Both the position numbers and the translations under genes were made by a program. Source: Oscheius onirici (Eukaryota > Nematoda > Chromadorea > Rhabditida > Rhabditidae). From it: DNA of 64,000 nt. Each line of letters starts with the position of its first letter. Within the stretch, counting starts at the first letter, position 1. Shown piece after piece: positions 12,540 to 24,476 of the stretch. The notes under the pieces are model-generated. The model searched no databases. It saw only the letters and a program-made list of their open reading frames with translations, and was not told the origin of the DNA. The stretch is taken from assembly GCA_932521025.1 (NCBI GenBank), contig OW051473.1, positions 7,440,001 to 7,504,000 of the forward strand, in the 5' to 3' direction.

Positions 12540-14972
12540 ATGAACGAAGATCATCCAACAGTGTTCTGTAACAGAACAGTCGTTCTTCCAAAAGTAGACT
12601 TTTTGCCACATAGCATTAATTTATACATCATCCCTACAATATGTATTTTTGGAGCTCTTGCGGCTCTTCTTTGTATCGTCGTCTTCTCAAAGAGGCAAAT
12701 GAGGTAGGTCTTTGTACATTTTTGGCTGAAGATATGCTATGGCAAAGTAGCTTGATTTACACATGACTTGCTGAGATAGAGATCAGTTTTATAGTTGTGT
12801 AGTGGCTGATTAGTTTGTAGAAACAATAAAATTAGTTTCGGATTGGAAAACAAACCAGAAAAATTGCCTGGATCAACTGTCAACTGAACATTTTTTGAAT
12901 GACGTTCCTAACATACCATCAGTACTCTCAGATGAAAGTAAAAATGGATAACCAGTAATTCTGTTGAAAATTGCCTGTAGAACATCAAAAGAGTTTTCAA
13001 ACTTTTTGCGTTCTAAACTGTCGGAATGTGTTCAAAGCAGTATCTAGTACACTTTGGAAATCCATTTCTCAAAGAATGTAAAAGAAGACATGTTTTGGTA
13101 GCGGTTGTTTCTGGCAAGCAAAATAAGTACCTTTTTCGTAACAAAACAATTGTCCCAAACTGGTAGTTGTGTTGTTAACCGAAAAAAATTAGCTCGCTTG
13201 CTGCATGTTAACATGACTGATTTCAACTCCAGACTCAGGTCGTCTCTCAACGTCTACCTAGCGGGACTCTCCTTCTTTGACTTCATTCTTCTAATTATGA
13301 GTCTTCTGATCTACACGCCAATGCAAGCCTGTATAGAACAGGTTTGTTTTTCTTTGAAATACTTCCACATTCAATTTAGGGCCGAGCTGGTACTCCCATC
13401 TGCTACTTCTTCTGGCACTCGACCTTGATCACTTATCCAGTCTCTTTAATAGCTCAAACTGGCAGTGTCTGGACCTGTGTTTCAGTGACAGTCGACCGTT
13501 TTCTGGCAGTTTCATACCCACTCCACAGCAAGATCTGGTGTACTCCAAAGAGGGCCTTCAGCATCCTTATAACAATCACCGTGCTCAGCGTTCTCTATCG
13601 AGTAGGTGAAGTCAAAGTGTTTGTATAATGCAACAAGCGACGACTCTTTGCATGAGATTAATCTTGTATTCATCCGCAAGCCCTAATGATCCACTGCCAT
13701 GAACATTCTGCAGACCAAAAGAAGAGGGCCAAATGACGTGCAGGGGGCGAAGGTTGTCCGCAAAAAAACCGAATCCGTGTCATGGGCTATAAGCAAATTG
13801 TCGGGATTTATGTACGAAGAACTGAGATATTTCGGATGTTGGCTAGACTGCGTGCATGTTGATGATTGATAACATTCGGACCGCATCAGTGATCGTTTTC
13901 GGACATTTTTCTTATCACAAAGTGTGACAGCAGAACTAAACCTGCCGGAGTAATATTTGAAGCAAAAACCTATTAGAAAAAGCAGACAATCACAAATTCC
14001 TTTCTTGCAGGTACCTTCATTCTTCGAACTCACTTTGAACGAATGTGGGGAACTGAATCCAGCAGAGCTACGGCAAAATCATCTTTATGTAATGCTTTAC
14101 ATCAACTACGGCTACCTTTTCGTCATGCTTTTGGTTCCCTGGAGCATTATGATTGTTCTCAACACGTTCGTGGTCATGGCCGTTCACAGAGCCTACAAGT
14201 TCCGACAATCTCTCCAAGGTGGAAAGGGCCAGGAAGAGAGAGATAGGAGGTATGCAAAGCTACCGTTTCTAAAACATACATAGTTTCAGATGCACCATGA
14301 TGGCTCTATGTATGATCCTAACATTTGTCCTGTTCAATCTCCTGTCTGCTCTCAACAACATTGTTGAATACTTCGATTTTGAGATGGATCCGAATGTTCG
14401 ACACTATATGGTCCCACTAGGCAATCTTTTCATCTGTCTCAATAGGTTGGTCATCGAGTTTTCTACCAACTTACAATACCCTTTAGCGCTTCCAACATTA
14501 TCATCTATTCCCTGTTCGGAGCACGTTTCCGCAGAATGTGCGTGTTGATGCTCTGTGGAAGAAACAGCCGATGGAATATATGGCTGAAAACGGGAAAGTA
14601 TGAACCTTGCAAGTTTCCATATATAATTGAACATTTTCAGTAGAATCGTCAGTGAGATGGACATGCGAGAAAATTTCACAGTACGAAGCAGTTGTGATGC
14701 TAGTGTAGCGCTGATCACTGCCACGAGAGCGGTGAGTTTTCAAGCATTGCGTATACAAAAAATATTACCGGATCGTAATAATTGTGTGCCCAATAATCCT
14801 CAAGCAAACGGGGAAAGCATTTCAATGTACTCAGCTTTATTTCGACTGCTTTAAATGGAAGATAGTTCTAACTATTCAGAACTCGGCACGATACTGCAAG
14901 CCACCGCCCAGCATACAACGAATGAAGCAAAGCTACAGTAGTCGTCAAGTTCACATTCCTTCAGCAGTGTAG
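12540..14972 (+). CDS. FRPR-like (FMRFamide-peptide-receptor-type) rhodopsin-family GPCR
   Basis: Eight phase-consistent exons: 12540-12703, 13239-13341, 13380-13601, 14011-14249, 14290-14445, 14487-14597, 14641-14731, 14880-14972, giving about 392 aa. Seven TM segments are readable. TM1 is IIPTICIFGALAALLCIVVF and TM2 contains NVYLAGLSFFD. The TM3 end is SVTVDRFLAVSYPLH (DRF in place of DRY), and TM5 contains LVPWSIMIVLNTFV. TM6 is CMILTFVLFNLLSALNNIVE, and TM7 ends in NSASNIIIYSLFG, replacing NPxxY. A conserved loop Cys pair is present (PICYFFW and TLNECG). The long glycosylatable N-terminus (FCNRT) and YPLHSK loop fit invertebrate neuropeptide receptors. The ATG follows a TTTCAG acceptor directly (12534-12539). 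The ligand is unknown. Confidence 0.87.
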
Positions 14973-15620
14973 ATTTACCAGTTCGGGTCTTATTTTTTTG
15001 CCAAAGTACGGTTCCGCTATTTGTTTCCTACCGCTTTCTTTCCAGCATTCCCCCCTTCTCTCCTATCATTTCCCTACATGTCAAACACGTTGAACTAATG
15101 CCGGTATAAAGAGATTTGCTTTAAACTGTGACTAATTTTGAGCTAAGTTGCCTTTTTTAAAAACGGATGTACTTCGGTACATTTTTGGAGATAAATTAGA
15201 TACACAACGTGTATCCCTTGGAATCGTGTTTAGTCAGCTCAGTGGAATAAATTTACTGTTTGCAAGGGCAATTGCACTTTTCTTTGCAGTAAATATGCCA
15301 AGTGAGTATTTTGCAAATACCCTTTGGAATGGACGTCATTAAGAAGAGGAAAACATCACGAACATCAAAGTATCCAGAGACTACAAAATCAGTACATGTC
15401 TGTGCTACAACCTTATTAGAACTTAAAATGTTTCCTTGAATCGAAGTACTAATAATAAGAGTAAAAACGTTTTCAATCACCAAGAGTCTGAAATGACGAC
15501 AAATTATCTTAAAGTATAGAGTAAGAACAACTTTTAGACTCTTGACCAGTCGTCTTTTACGGCTGTTGCCTCCCGCGTACTTTTGCCATCTCTACCTTTA
15601 TCGTAGTCGATCTCAGCGTG
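14973..15620. other. Intergenic, no gene recognised
   Basis: One 64-codon frame (15148-15342) is open but has no splice context or motif and ends without a supporting poly(A) signal. Nothing else is interpretable. Confidence 0.4.
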
Positions 15621-15639
15621 GTCGATTACCCTAGAAAGC

Positions 15640-15700
15640 ATCATTTTCGAACATTTTTTCGTCATTTTCGAAAAAGAACATCATTTTCGAATGATCTTTC
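15640..15700 (+). repeat. Short direct repeats of 'catcattttcgaa'
   Basis: Three copies of a unit close to CATTTTCGAA occur between 15640 and 15690 (CATCATTTTCGAACA, GTCATTTTCGAAAA, CATCATTTTCGAATG). They sit at the tail side of the SINE-like element and may be its terminal repeat. Confidence 0.6.
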
Positions 15701-15960
15701 AATTTTTCACTTTAAAAACTGTTTATTCGGCTATCGATGCATTTCGCATGACCACATCACATCCGAAGAGTTGAGGAGTCTTGGAGTGATGATGAGAGCG
15801 GTTGTGGTATCCAGGTTTCTCAAGCTACAGGATCCGCAGGACAGGCTAGGCTGGCGAGAGATGCCAGGGTAAACTACCTTCGTGTACTACCACCCGGGAT
15901 TGAACTTGCGATCGCTTTCTTCATAGACTGTCATCCTATCCACTTGACTATCCGGGCCCC
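15640..15960 (-). repeat. tRNA-derived SINE-like element
   Basis: Read on the minus strand from 15960, the sequence begins GGGGCCCGGATAGTCAAGTGG. This contains a Pol III A box (TAGTCAAGTGG). About 50 nt on it carries a B box (AGTTCAATCC) followed by CCCGGG. That spacing is the internal promoter of a tRNA gene, but the anticodon arm does not fold well and the 3' acceptor side does not pair, so it is not a functional tRNA. A unique body of about 200 nt follows, ending near 15640 in repeats of CGAAAATGA(T/C)G. Head plus body plus repetitive tail is the typical SINE build. The 5' edge is clearer than the 3' edge. Copy number elsewhere is unknown. Confidence 0.55.
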
Positions 15961-18250
15961 TATTTTTCACTTATTTTCGTCTATTTTTTTTTTTCGAAAA
16001 AATGGGTAGAATCGAATTCGGATATTTTGGCGTGCAAACCATTGCGTGGCGATATGCCACATACAAACAGAGACGGTTATGCTTTAGTGTAATCGAGATT
16101 TTGCGCAAAAAGAAATACAACATAGATCTCAATCAAAACATCGAGTGCTGAACCAGTCTTCATATTCCGCTAAAAAACTCCAATGCTCAGGTTCACCCCT
16201 TATATCTCGGATCGAAAACATCGCATGGTCAAGTGAACTGATGTGAGATCATACCGAAATTGAAGACGGCTGAATTACCGTAGTACGTTCTTTTTATGAA
16301 TGACGACTGAAAGATCGTAATACGACCTACGAAATTCAACCCGCGTTGCTACGCATATAATAACACTTTTATAACAGTAATTGAGCCTGTCTTACGGTTG
16401 CATCTTTAACCCAAAAACCTTCTGATGTGATGACTAACTGACAAGTATTTTTAAGATCTTACTGAGCCGTGTTTCAAACGACTGAGTTTTGGATTGAAGG
16501 TGAAGCTTTTCCAAATTTTCTCGTTCAGTCTCATAAGCAAAGCTCTGGTTCTTTTTTTTCAGCCACTCATTTTAAAGATCTCTCTTAATGAATGGAAAAT
16601 GGATCTAATAAACGTATTTTTCTGCTGGTGCACTTATGCCTGAGCGGCATTTTAATGAGATCAAGACACAGCTAGCTACGTAAGCATGATTGCTTCATGT
16701 ATAGGACAGAATGTTTACAATTACCGAGTAAGGATTTCAAAAATGTGCTCAAATGCACGGACAATATTTCAAAACAATAGCACCCAGTTTCCGAAGACTA
16801 TTTAGGAAAGGTTCTGACCGAAAACATCCGATTGTGATTCTACCGTAATCAGTTCTTGAAATATGATGAGCTTAATTTAAACGTCATAGAACAACGCTTC
16901 TTAAACCCTAAACCACAGATAAACAAAAAAATTTAGTACAGTATCAAGCAAAAATTGGAATCCTTCTCTTGAACACGTGTCTTTTTGTTGAAAATTCATT
17001 GGATAGCCTGAAAATATCCTGTAAACTAGATTTGCTTGATAGTCCACGAACGTTATTGAGATCAGCTTTGCCTCGCCAATTTGGTGAGATCATCTCCAAA
17101 AGGCCACTTTTTAGTTTCCAAGGATCACATCTAAATCCGACGTCTGTACAGGTTTGAAATGGCAGCAGACGAGTATGAAAAGTAATGGCAACATGTGCGT
17201 AAAAAGAACAATAATGACGTTAGACATTAATTTCACCGTGATACAAGAAGTCAATGTATTGGAACAAATCTATGGTTAACATTTAAAAAATTACAGACCG
17301 TTCTTCCGTCGTCGCCGTATCAGTCAGTTCGTCAAGGTATCTCACGAGTTTTTGAGACCTCCACATTTCAAACTAGGGTAAAATGGCAATGCACACTTGA
17401 AGCCTTAGCTTTGGAATTCTACATTTTACACTTATCGCTTTACTCCCGCAGAAACAATGTTTGCATATAGAGAGATGCTTCAATCATGAAAGAAAGGAGG
17501 ATTGACAGAACTACGTTACGGAGATGCTAAAAATACTAGCTTGAATAGAAAATTTGGTTGTTCGTCGATCACATACAGTCTTGTTGCTTTGAGCACAGAC
17601 TCTATCATTCAAAGCGGACTCTAAAAAGGCAGACTGGTCTTTTCTCCCCGCGCGCGTATGACAAATGGCGAGACTGTTTTGGCGGTATGCGTTGAAAGTT
17701 CGAACAAGTGCATATGTACGATTTTCATCTCCAACCGACGTTTTTGTCATTTGAACAATGACGTGATTTCCGGGCAACATATTTTCTCGGAGGGCAAGAT
17801 AAACATTAGGATTCAATCAGGATCAAGACATTCTGGGCAAAACGGCTTGGTAAAGTGATAGTGGTCGTTTGATGACACATATGGAAGACCGAAAGTTCCC
17901 GTTTATCCAAACAAATCCGTTCTTGTTCTCTTGAACCATTTTGGTCATCCTTTTTCAGAATTTTGCACTAAAGCTAATTGAAATTGATGTTTAAGTTTGG
18001 CGTTGAGGTCAACACTCTCATTTTGGCGAAACTGTAATTAACAACATGTTTTTGTTGCCGTAATAATCTTTGCTGTATGCAATGATGGCCGAGATTACAG
18101 TATACTCTCAAATTCTTTAAATCAGTATGTAGTTTAAGCCCGAACCAAACCCCATGTTGTTTTCCGGAGCACTGTAAGCATGAAGGGGCGGGGCCGTGGA
18201 CTTAGAGAAAAAGAGACGCAGACTTGGGGCCTACGTACAAAAAAGGCAAG
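15961..18250. other. Intergenic, no gene recognised
   Basis: AT-rich sequence with scattered short open frames and no domain motif. The minus frame 17511-17816 is open for 101 codons but has no matching splice pattern. The block ends in the lipase promoter. Confidence 0.4.
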
Positions 18251-18265
18251 GCCTGGTATATAAAG
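18184..18265 (+). promoter_or_regulatory. Lipase promoter: GC box and TATA box
   Basis: GGGGCGGGGCC at about 18185-18195 matches a GC box (Sp1/KLF type). TATATAAAG at 18257-18265 is a strong TATA box 37 nt before the ATG at 18302, so transcription should start around 18288-18296 with a very short leader. A TATA promoter with a minimal leader suits a highly expressed tissue-specific gene. Confidence 0.6.
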
Positions 18266-18301
18266 ACCCTCAGGTGGCTGTTCCCTCATTTCGTGACTAA
18301 A

Positions 18302-19528
18302 ATGTGGATGCTTTTGGTTCTAGCCCTGACTCTTGGAGTCGCTGGTCGCAAGCGCAATCTGGAAGACAACCACCACTACCATCATTCCCATCATCATCAC
18401 CATTATCATCACGGAGATAATTATGGGCCTTTTACAGACAGCTTTGCTCACTTTTTGAATGCGTAAGTAGATGTTTTAGAGTAGTAACCATTACTGTATA
18501 GAAATCTGAACCGTTTCAAGTATGCTCTAGATGCTTTTGCAACTTACGGACCTACTGGGTCCTTTGGAGGAAGACATTACGAACACCAACAAATTCATAG
18601 AACCCCAGTTCTTTTCATTCACGGAAACAGCGATTCCGCTCTCGACTTTGGTGCTCCCGACGGTTCCAACTCTGGCTGGAACCGTCAGCTGGCCTATTTC
18701 AAAAGCAGAGGATACAGTTTTGCCGAAATGTATGGCTTAACTTATGGAGATCGTACACTTGCCCACTCGTTCATGAGGTAGAGAGCCATCCCATAAAATT
18801 ACCACGTTCTTTGTTTCAGATCCATCAACTGTGACGATCTCCTCGGGCACCGAAAGTTTGCCGAGGCTATTTTGGAGTACACGGGCTCATACGAATTGAA
18901 CATTGTTGCCCACTCCATGGGAGTTACATATGCGCGTGCTCTTATACAAGGCGGCAAGGTAGTGCTCTTTCAGTTTCTAGGCATCGTTGTTCTGTTCCAG
19001 CATTTCGTAAACGGACAAGAGTGTGACGTGGGAGATAGTCTCGCTGAACGGATTGAAACTTTGATAGCCATCTCATCAGCAAATTACGGAATGTGTCTTT
19101 GCGAAATGCATTCACACTTTCCGGCCTGTAACGAATCTGTCGGCTACTTTCCGGGAAAATGTTCTAGTGACAGCAGCTGTCAAAGCGGAAACGACTGCAA
19201 TGAGTACGCTGAAGGCTATTCGACAATCTTGCGAATCCTTAATGACAATGGAAAAGATGCCAACTATGTTTTCAGTCTCTGGAGTTCAGGTAACCACAAA
19301 CAAGCTACAGTTGCAGACTGGTTTTTAGGTGATCAGATCATCGGAACTGGTGGAAACATGGTCCATGGTCGCCAGACGTCTCTCGTACCCTACTCGGACA
19401 TGAACATCCATTTCTCTGGACTGACTCATTTCGAAATGAAGACTGAGACGGTCAGTCAGCAGTACTATCTGCTGAAGCACCATGCCCTTCCCCGTAGCAT
19501 GTACAACAATTCTGCTGAGCAGTTCTAG
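18302..19528 (+). CDS. Secreted class 2 lipase (nematode lips-type)
   Basis: Exons 18302-18462, 18502-18777, 18820-18958, 19001-19289 and 19329-19528 give about 354 aa. The signal peptide is MWMLLVLALTLGVAG. It is followed by a mature N-terminus with 13 His in about 19 residues (near 25-43). The core has the oxyanion-loop strand TPVLFIHGNSDSA and the nucleophile elbow IVAHSMG (Ser ~178; Ala replaces the first Gly of GxSxG). The likely catalytic Asp is in SSGDQ (~290) and the His in GLTHFEM (~322). Several cysteines (CLCEMHSHFPAC, GKCSSDSSC) should form disulfides. This matches Lipase_2 (PF01674), predicted to hydrolyse ester lipids outside the cell, probably in the gut. The 42-nt intron 18959-19000 has no in-frame stop, so a retained isoform could be translated. 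An AATAAA follows at 19608-19613. Confidence 0.9.
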
Positions 19529-21307
19529 CTTTGTGACCACTATTCTTTCTCTCTGCAATAATCGAGCTTGTATTACGTGTGAGTGCAATAGACACCGAAG
19601 ATCTCATAATAAACTTTCAAGAACTTGTGCGAATGATAAGTTGCAACAGGCAGGAATGTGTTGAGAGACCGATCACGGTAGAAACTGGAGAGTGCCTGTC
19701 AGCAGGTCGTGTATTTGGTAAAAAGGTCCGCGTCAATCGAAATTCCAGTTTCAGTTCTTTTTCTGCAGTCTAGACGAGACCAAATATTTATCAGGCTGGG
19801 AATTCCCAAATTCACGATTTCAAAAGCGTTTGGAATCTCCAATGCACATGCACTCCTTGTAGGATTCTCGCGGAACTCAATCTTAGATTAAGGTCAGACG
19901 TACTTGCAATCGTTCCAAAATTATCCCAATTCGATCTCGATCGAGTCATTAAACCAAACAAAAGACGTCACCTTACCGACCTGAATGAATTTAATGTCTA
20001 CTGAGGAAGTGATAACAGGAAGTAAATAACATCAAATTCGTCAGCTTTAAATCATCTTACTATGATCCATCTGTACCATGTATTTGAGCTTAACCTAACA
20101 TAGCTCATTCGAACGTGGTTCTAAGTTTTGTGTTCTGAGTCTTGTTCAAAGGATTAATCTTTACTAGCGTCATTATTACGCTAAGGTGGTAGGTAAACCC
20201 GAGAACCAGAACACATGTAGAAGATTTACTCTGAAATGCCATGAAAACACGGAACGATCTCTTTGAATGACGAAATTTTGTATGTTTTATTGACGTTTGC
20301 TATTAGTTGCGGCCGCAGAGAAGTTTGAAGTGATCTTGAGCCGGATCTGAGGCCCTTGAGCCCGATTTGACCTTCTTTTCAATGACTTTGAGAGGTTTTA
20401 TTCACACATAACAAGCACGTAGTTGTTGATGCTCCTAAATAAGGGTTTTCTAAGAGAGACCAGTGGTCTCTCTCCAATAGCCATATTGGGTTCTATAAAG
20501 TTGTAGAGCTCATCAAACACTACAACCTTGCTGAACATCAAGAAACTGGAAAATGCTAGAAAAAAAAAACTAGAAAATTCAAAATGATGACCTTTTCTTT
20601 TTGTTCCAAATTTAGTGGGCCTAAAGTTACTTTCATCTGTCCGCTATCCTTCTCGGCGCTGAAATATACGTTTCCTGGCTCTCGTTACTTTCTATGCCGG
20701 ATGGATGAACGCTTCACGTTTGATATCCAGATATTGAGACAAGAACCTTTCTGAAAACAAAATCTTGACGATAAGGAAGACATTTATCAGTCGCTAGAAT
20801 TGCCGGTTAAAATCTTTTGAATTCCAACTACGAATCTATATACAAGATTCTTCTCAGTGCTATTCTTTCTTCTAACGGGTCTTCTTAAAGAACACATTCG
20901 TCTATAACAGCATTCAAAGAGTTTTGTGAAAGAAACTCTCTTTTGCGGGGCAAAAAGACCATCTGGTCGCTCCGTGCCTCCAGGTTTCCATGACGATATT
21001 GGGAAAGGGTCTCGCAATTGCGCGAACCTCTAAATGACCGCTAATATTCGTATTGTCTCCTCTCGTTTAACCGTAAGAAATCCGTTAGTTTTTTTATTAC
21101 TGTTTAATAGCAACCTCGTCCGTTGCCTGCTCTGCGTACAACTGGAGTTCCGTTCAATTTCTCCCAAGATCAGGATGATGTCAACAACGTTCCGAATGAA
21201 CCTATTCCTTTATCTTCAAAGAGGCTTGTGTTTTTTCTAGCCAAAAACATTTCTTAAATTAAAGCCTTCAATCCGATGTACAAAACGGAACTCCTAACTA
21301 TGATGCT
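19529..21307. other. Intergenic, with a partial MITE-like fragment
   Basis: The lipase poly(A) signal AATAAA is at 19608-19613. At 20453-20473 there is a perfect 9-bp inverted pair (AGAGAGACC / GGTCTCTCT) around AGT. At 20496-20546 a stretch reads GTAGAGCTCATCAAACACTA followed by CAACCTTGCTGAACATCAAG. This closely matches the core of the 24.2-24.5 kb MITE, so this is probably a decayed family member. No gene was recognised. Confidence 0.5.
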
Positions 21308-22816
21308 ATGGCCCCCAGCCAAGAACGGATCATCCAGGTTTAACTGAATTGAGTTGTTAGAACAAAATTAGTTTTTCAGGACTTGGCTGCAGATGATAAC
21401 AGTGTTTCTATTGGGGAACTACCGTCTGCCAATGAGACGATACAGGCGGAAGAGCCTAGTGTAGTACCGTTGGGTGATCTGGTAGAGATTACGCCGAGAA
21501 ATTTTCCAGAAGAGAAGGTTGCCGCATTTTACGAAACAGTTCGGGTAGGTTAAAATGTGAGGCGTAAAACATAGGTAAAAAATGATTTTAAGTTTATTAG
21601 GAGTTCGCAAAAGTTTTTTCTTTTCGCGATTGCTTCATACATGGGTCGATGTCAAGTCGAAAAAAGCATTCCTAAAATTTGTATTTCCGCTTGTCAGTCG
21701 TTTGTTTCAGAAACGAATTGTCAATCATCCACCAAAACCAAAAGAAGTTGTCTCACCAGGTGGTCTAGACACCTTGTATTTTGAAAGACCGGGTAGGCTC
21801 ACACGTCTTTTTTATATGATCTTCAGGTTACTTTGCAAAGAGGTACCGAAGGGATCTGAGAAAAAAGTCAATGGATGAACATGCTCAGGCTATGCTGAAG
21901 TATAAAGATGCTGGAGTGGCTTTCTCCGTTCAGAACATGTTCCACAACTTTGCCCTCATCGTACAAGGTCAGCTCTTCACAATCAGACTGTTGACCCATC
22001 ATATTTAGGCTACTTATCCGGACTCTCGCTCGGGAAAGCCGTATTTGCTGTTCATTTTGCCAACGAGGTCAGCTTGAGAATCTGAAAATGTTTTTCCGCT
22101 CGTCGTCTCCTGTGACCACTTGTGTTCTAAAACTACGATTCAATTTCATGCCGTGTGAAAGGGCTATATTTTGCCAAAGTTTAGAGATCAAAATGTACTT
22201 TTGCAGAAAATCCTGCTCGAACAGTACCGTCACTTCAGTCTGCCAGTACATGTGGTTTTTGTTATCGCCTTTAGCATAGCTTGTGTAGCCGCTTTTGATA
22301 GGTATGCTTTCTCATTATTTTACACTAAAATCTTCAAAGATTGGGCTTCTATGGGTTCTCATGGAGAGGAATCGTGAAAACCATCAGACATAGTGGCTTC
22401 CTTGGAGCGTTTCTGTGGGGTCTTGCTCTACTCAGCAGTCTTCTTTGTATGGAATTTGACGAGGCCATCTCAACTCGACACGTAAGAAATTCTCCCGCAA
22501 TATTAAACATGAAAGCTATTCAGGGAAAAGCTGTTTTTCTTCAGAGTGACCTGCTATTTTGGAAGATTTGCTGTGTCGTAAGAGCTGTGTCCGCGGGGGC
22601 GGCATGGTTGCTCCTTGCACTGAAGCCCGAGGGAGATGAACTGGGTGACGCTATTCATCGGTTTTGACTAATACCTTCAAGACAAATTCATCTTTTAGGG
22701 CAGTTGAGTTGGAGATGGAGTCTGAAAAGAGTCACAAGTCGGCCAGAAGGCAGACTAGTAGAGAAGAAGAGTCAAAGCCGGAACGAATCGAGAAGCAAGC
22801 GGAAAAGATACAATAA
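21308..22816 (+). CDS. tmem237: TMEM237 family, ciliary transition-zone membrane protein
   Basis: Nine exons with matching phases: 21308-21337, 21380-21544, 21711-21792, 21827-21967, 22009-22067, 22207-22301, 22340-22481, 22524-22660, 22699-22816, giving about 322 aa. The ATG at 21308 is chosen because an in-frame TAA lies just upstream. The N-terminal third is acidic and disordered. Four hydrophobic segments follow: FHNFALIVQGYLSGLSLGKA, LPVHVVFVIAFSIACVAAFD, AFLWGLALLSSLLC and IC..VRAVSAGAAWLLLAL. The G-x2-hG-x4-G loop of TM1 and the A-F-D-R end of TM2 are hallmarks of TMEM237 (human JBTS14, nematode jbts-14), which acts at the transition zone of cilia. In a nematode that means sensory neurons. 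A basic tail ends EKQAEKIQ. Intron 3 is only 34 nt. Orthology is inferred by eye from segment order and these motifs. Confidence 0.75.
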
Positions 22817-24160
22817 GAAATTGCTGCATTTTCGGTGTCAAGTTACAGTCAGCTGATAAAGATGTGAACGAGTTCAATTACCATTGTAACAGTAAGAACA
22901 ATGCCGTGCTGAAACCTGATGCTTGCTTCGTCACCAAGACTTTAACATGACATTCTTTCTCTTGAACCAGAAAAAGCAATCTAATTCTGTCTGAAACGCA
23001 GTTTTTGATGACCGAATAGTACATGCAGCTTTTCAGAGTCAGTTTCGCGTGTAATCCTAACATTGTTTTCTACTGATTGCGTTAGGTTCAATGCAAATAC
23101 TCGCAACATTTTTGGAGATTCTCCAGAACATTCTACCAAAGTTCTGCTGCAAATTGATGTGTTTCAACGCGGATTCCCAAAATTATCTCTTGCCAAAATC
23201 GCATCTATTTTGATACTTCTAAATCAAGATGGGAACTCTTTTCGGGGCCAGCACAAAGTTCCGAAAGGGCGATGCTGGAACAACGAGACGAGATAACTGG
23301 GTGAAGACGTCAGCCCTACTCGGCAGTTCTTTCCGTATTGATGAAGTTTTCTCGTGGGAACGCTGTGCGATCTCGCGATTTTCGGCATAGCCACTTGCTT
23401 AGGGACGTTAATCACAACGCGACATTTAGTGGCTGCCAATAGGCTCAAATCATTCCTGACGACTTTTTCACGACTTCCCCTGCTTAGTGCGTGTTTCTTG
23501 CCGGTACTCGTTTACAGTTGAAAACTTCTCTTCTCACTCACTGTCTGTGTTTATGAACCATATGCAACACAATCCTAAAAAAAATTGTAAACTTCTAAAC
23601 ATTTTAGCCACGACATGTGCTTTCAGTTTCAGACAGATAAATTATCGACAAAAATGCGGTTGCACAATTCTTATCGAAACTTTCCTGTTTTTTTTATATT
23701 TTCATTTCAACATCTTACGAACACTTTACCTGATCTAGTGTCTTTTCGTTTTCTTTCAGTGAACAGTGTTTCTATTTGTGTTGCTAAACGTTCGTTGAAG
23801 ATGGTCAACTCTCAAACTTCCAGTGCCATTTTTATAATCACTTCCTTTCTTTCCCAAAACGCATCCTGATGGGTGAGCAATTCAAATGACTCTCTTTATT
23901 AATTCGTCCTCTCTTTTCGAATCTTATCTCACACCGTTTTTTTATTTCTTAAATCATGTGTTTTCTTTTTGGAACATCCATAAATCTAAGATAGCAGGTG
24001 CTAGTCGTCTTCTTCGAGCCTATCCCCTCGGCCAAATTGATAGACAGCTGAGAACTGATTAATTGCAGTCCACACACTGTTGTCCTAATGTAACACAAAT
24101 GCTCCTCCTCACATAGCCTCCGCAGTTCACGAAAATGGCCTGATCATAAAGTTAGTGTAG
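22817..24160. other. Intergenic, no gene recognised
   Basis: AT-rich. Overlapping short frames on both strands around 23.0-23.9 kb have no splice chain or motif. Confidence 0.4.
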
Positions 24161-24476
24161 TGGGCTCTGGTCTAAAAAAGTGGTCGCATAGATGATCTGA
24201 AAAAAGTGGTAACATGGAAACTGAAAAAAAGAGGTCACTCAAAAAATCACTTTTCTAGCTCAGGTCTACATTTTACAGCCTCGCGATGTTTTACAAAGAT
24301 GTAGAACTCATCAAGGGCTACAACTTTGCTGAACGTCACAAAAACGTATTCTTGAGCTAGAAAAAGTGATAATTTTGAAGGTCCACTTTTTCGTGGTTTC
24401 CATGGGACCACATTCTCACGATCTTTCATGGGACCAGTTTTTTTATTTTTGGGACCACTTTTATGACCAGAGCCGT
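24160..24476. mobile_element. MITE with imperfect terminal inverted repeats
   Basis: The left end GGCTCTGGTCTAAAAAAGTG is matched in reverse complement at the right end (CACTTTTATGACCAGAGCC). Both arms continue as imperfect repeats of (A/T)-rich blocks with GTGGTC/GGACCAC motifs and a shared CTAGCTC. The core (24300-24350) contains GTAGAACTCATCAAGGGCTA followed by CAACTTTGCTGAA, repeated in decayed form at 20496-20546. At about 320 bp with no coding capacity, this fits a non-autonomous DNA transposon. A clear target duplication was not established. Confidence 0.6.

Noticed and set aside
15882-15960. A functional tRNA gene on the minus strand.
   Set aside because: A and B boxes are present, but the acceptor stem and anticodon arm do not fold. 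It continues into a repeat body, so it was called SINE-like instead.
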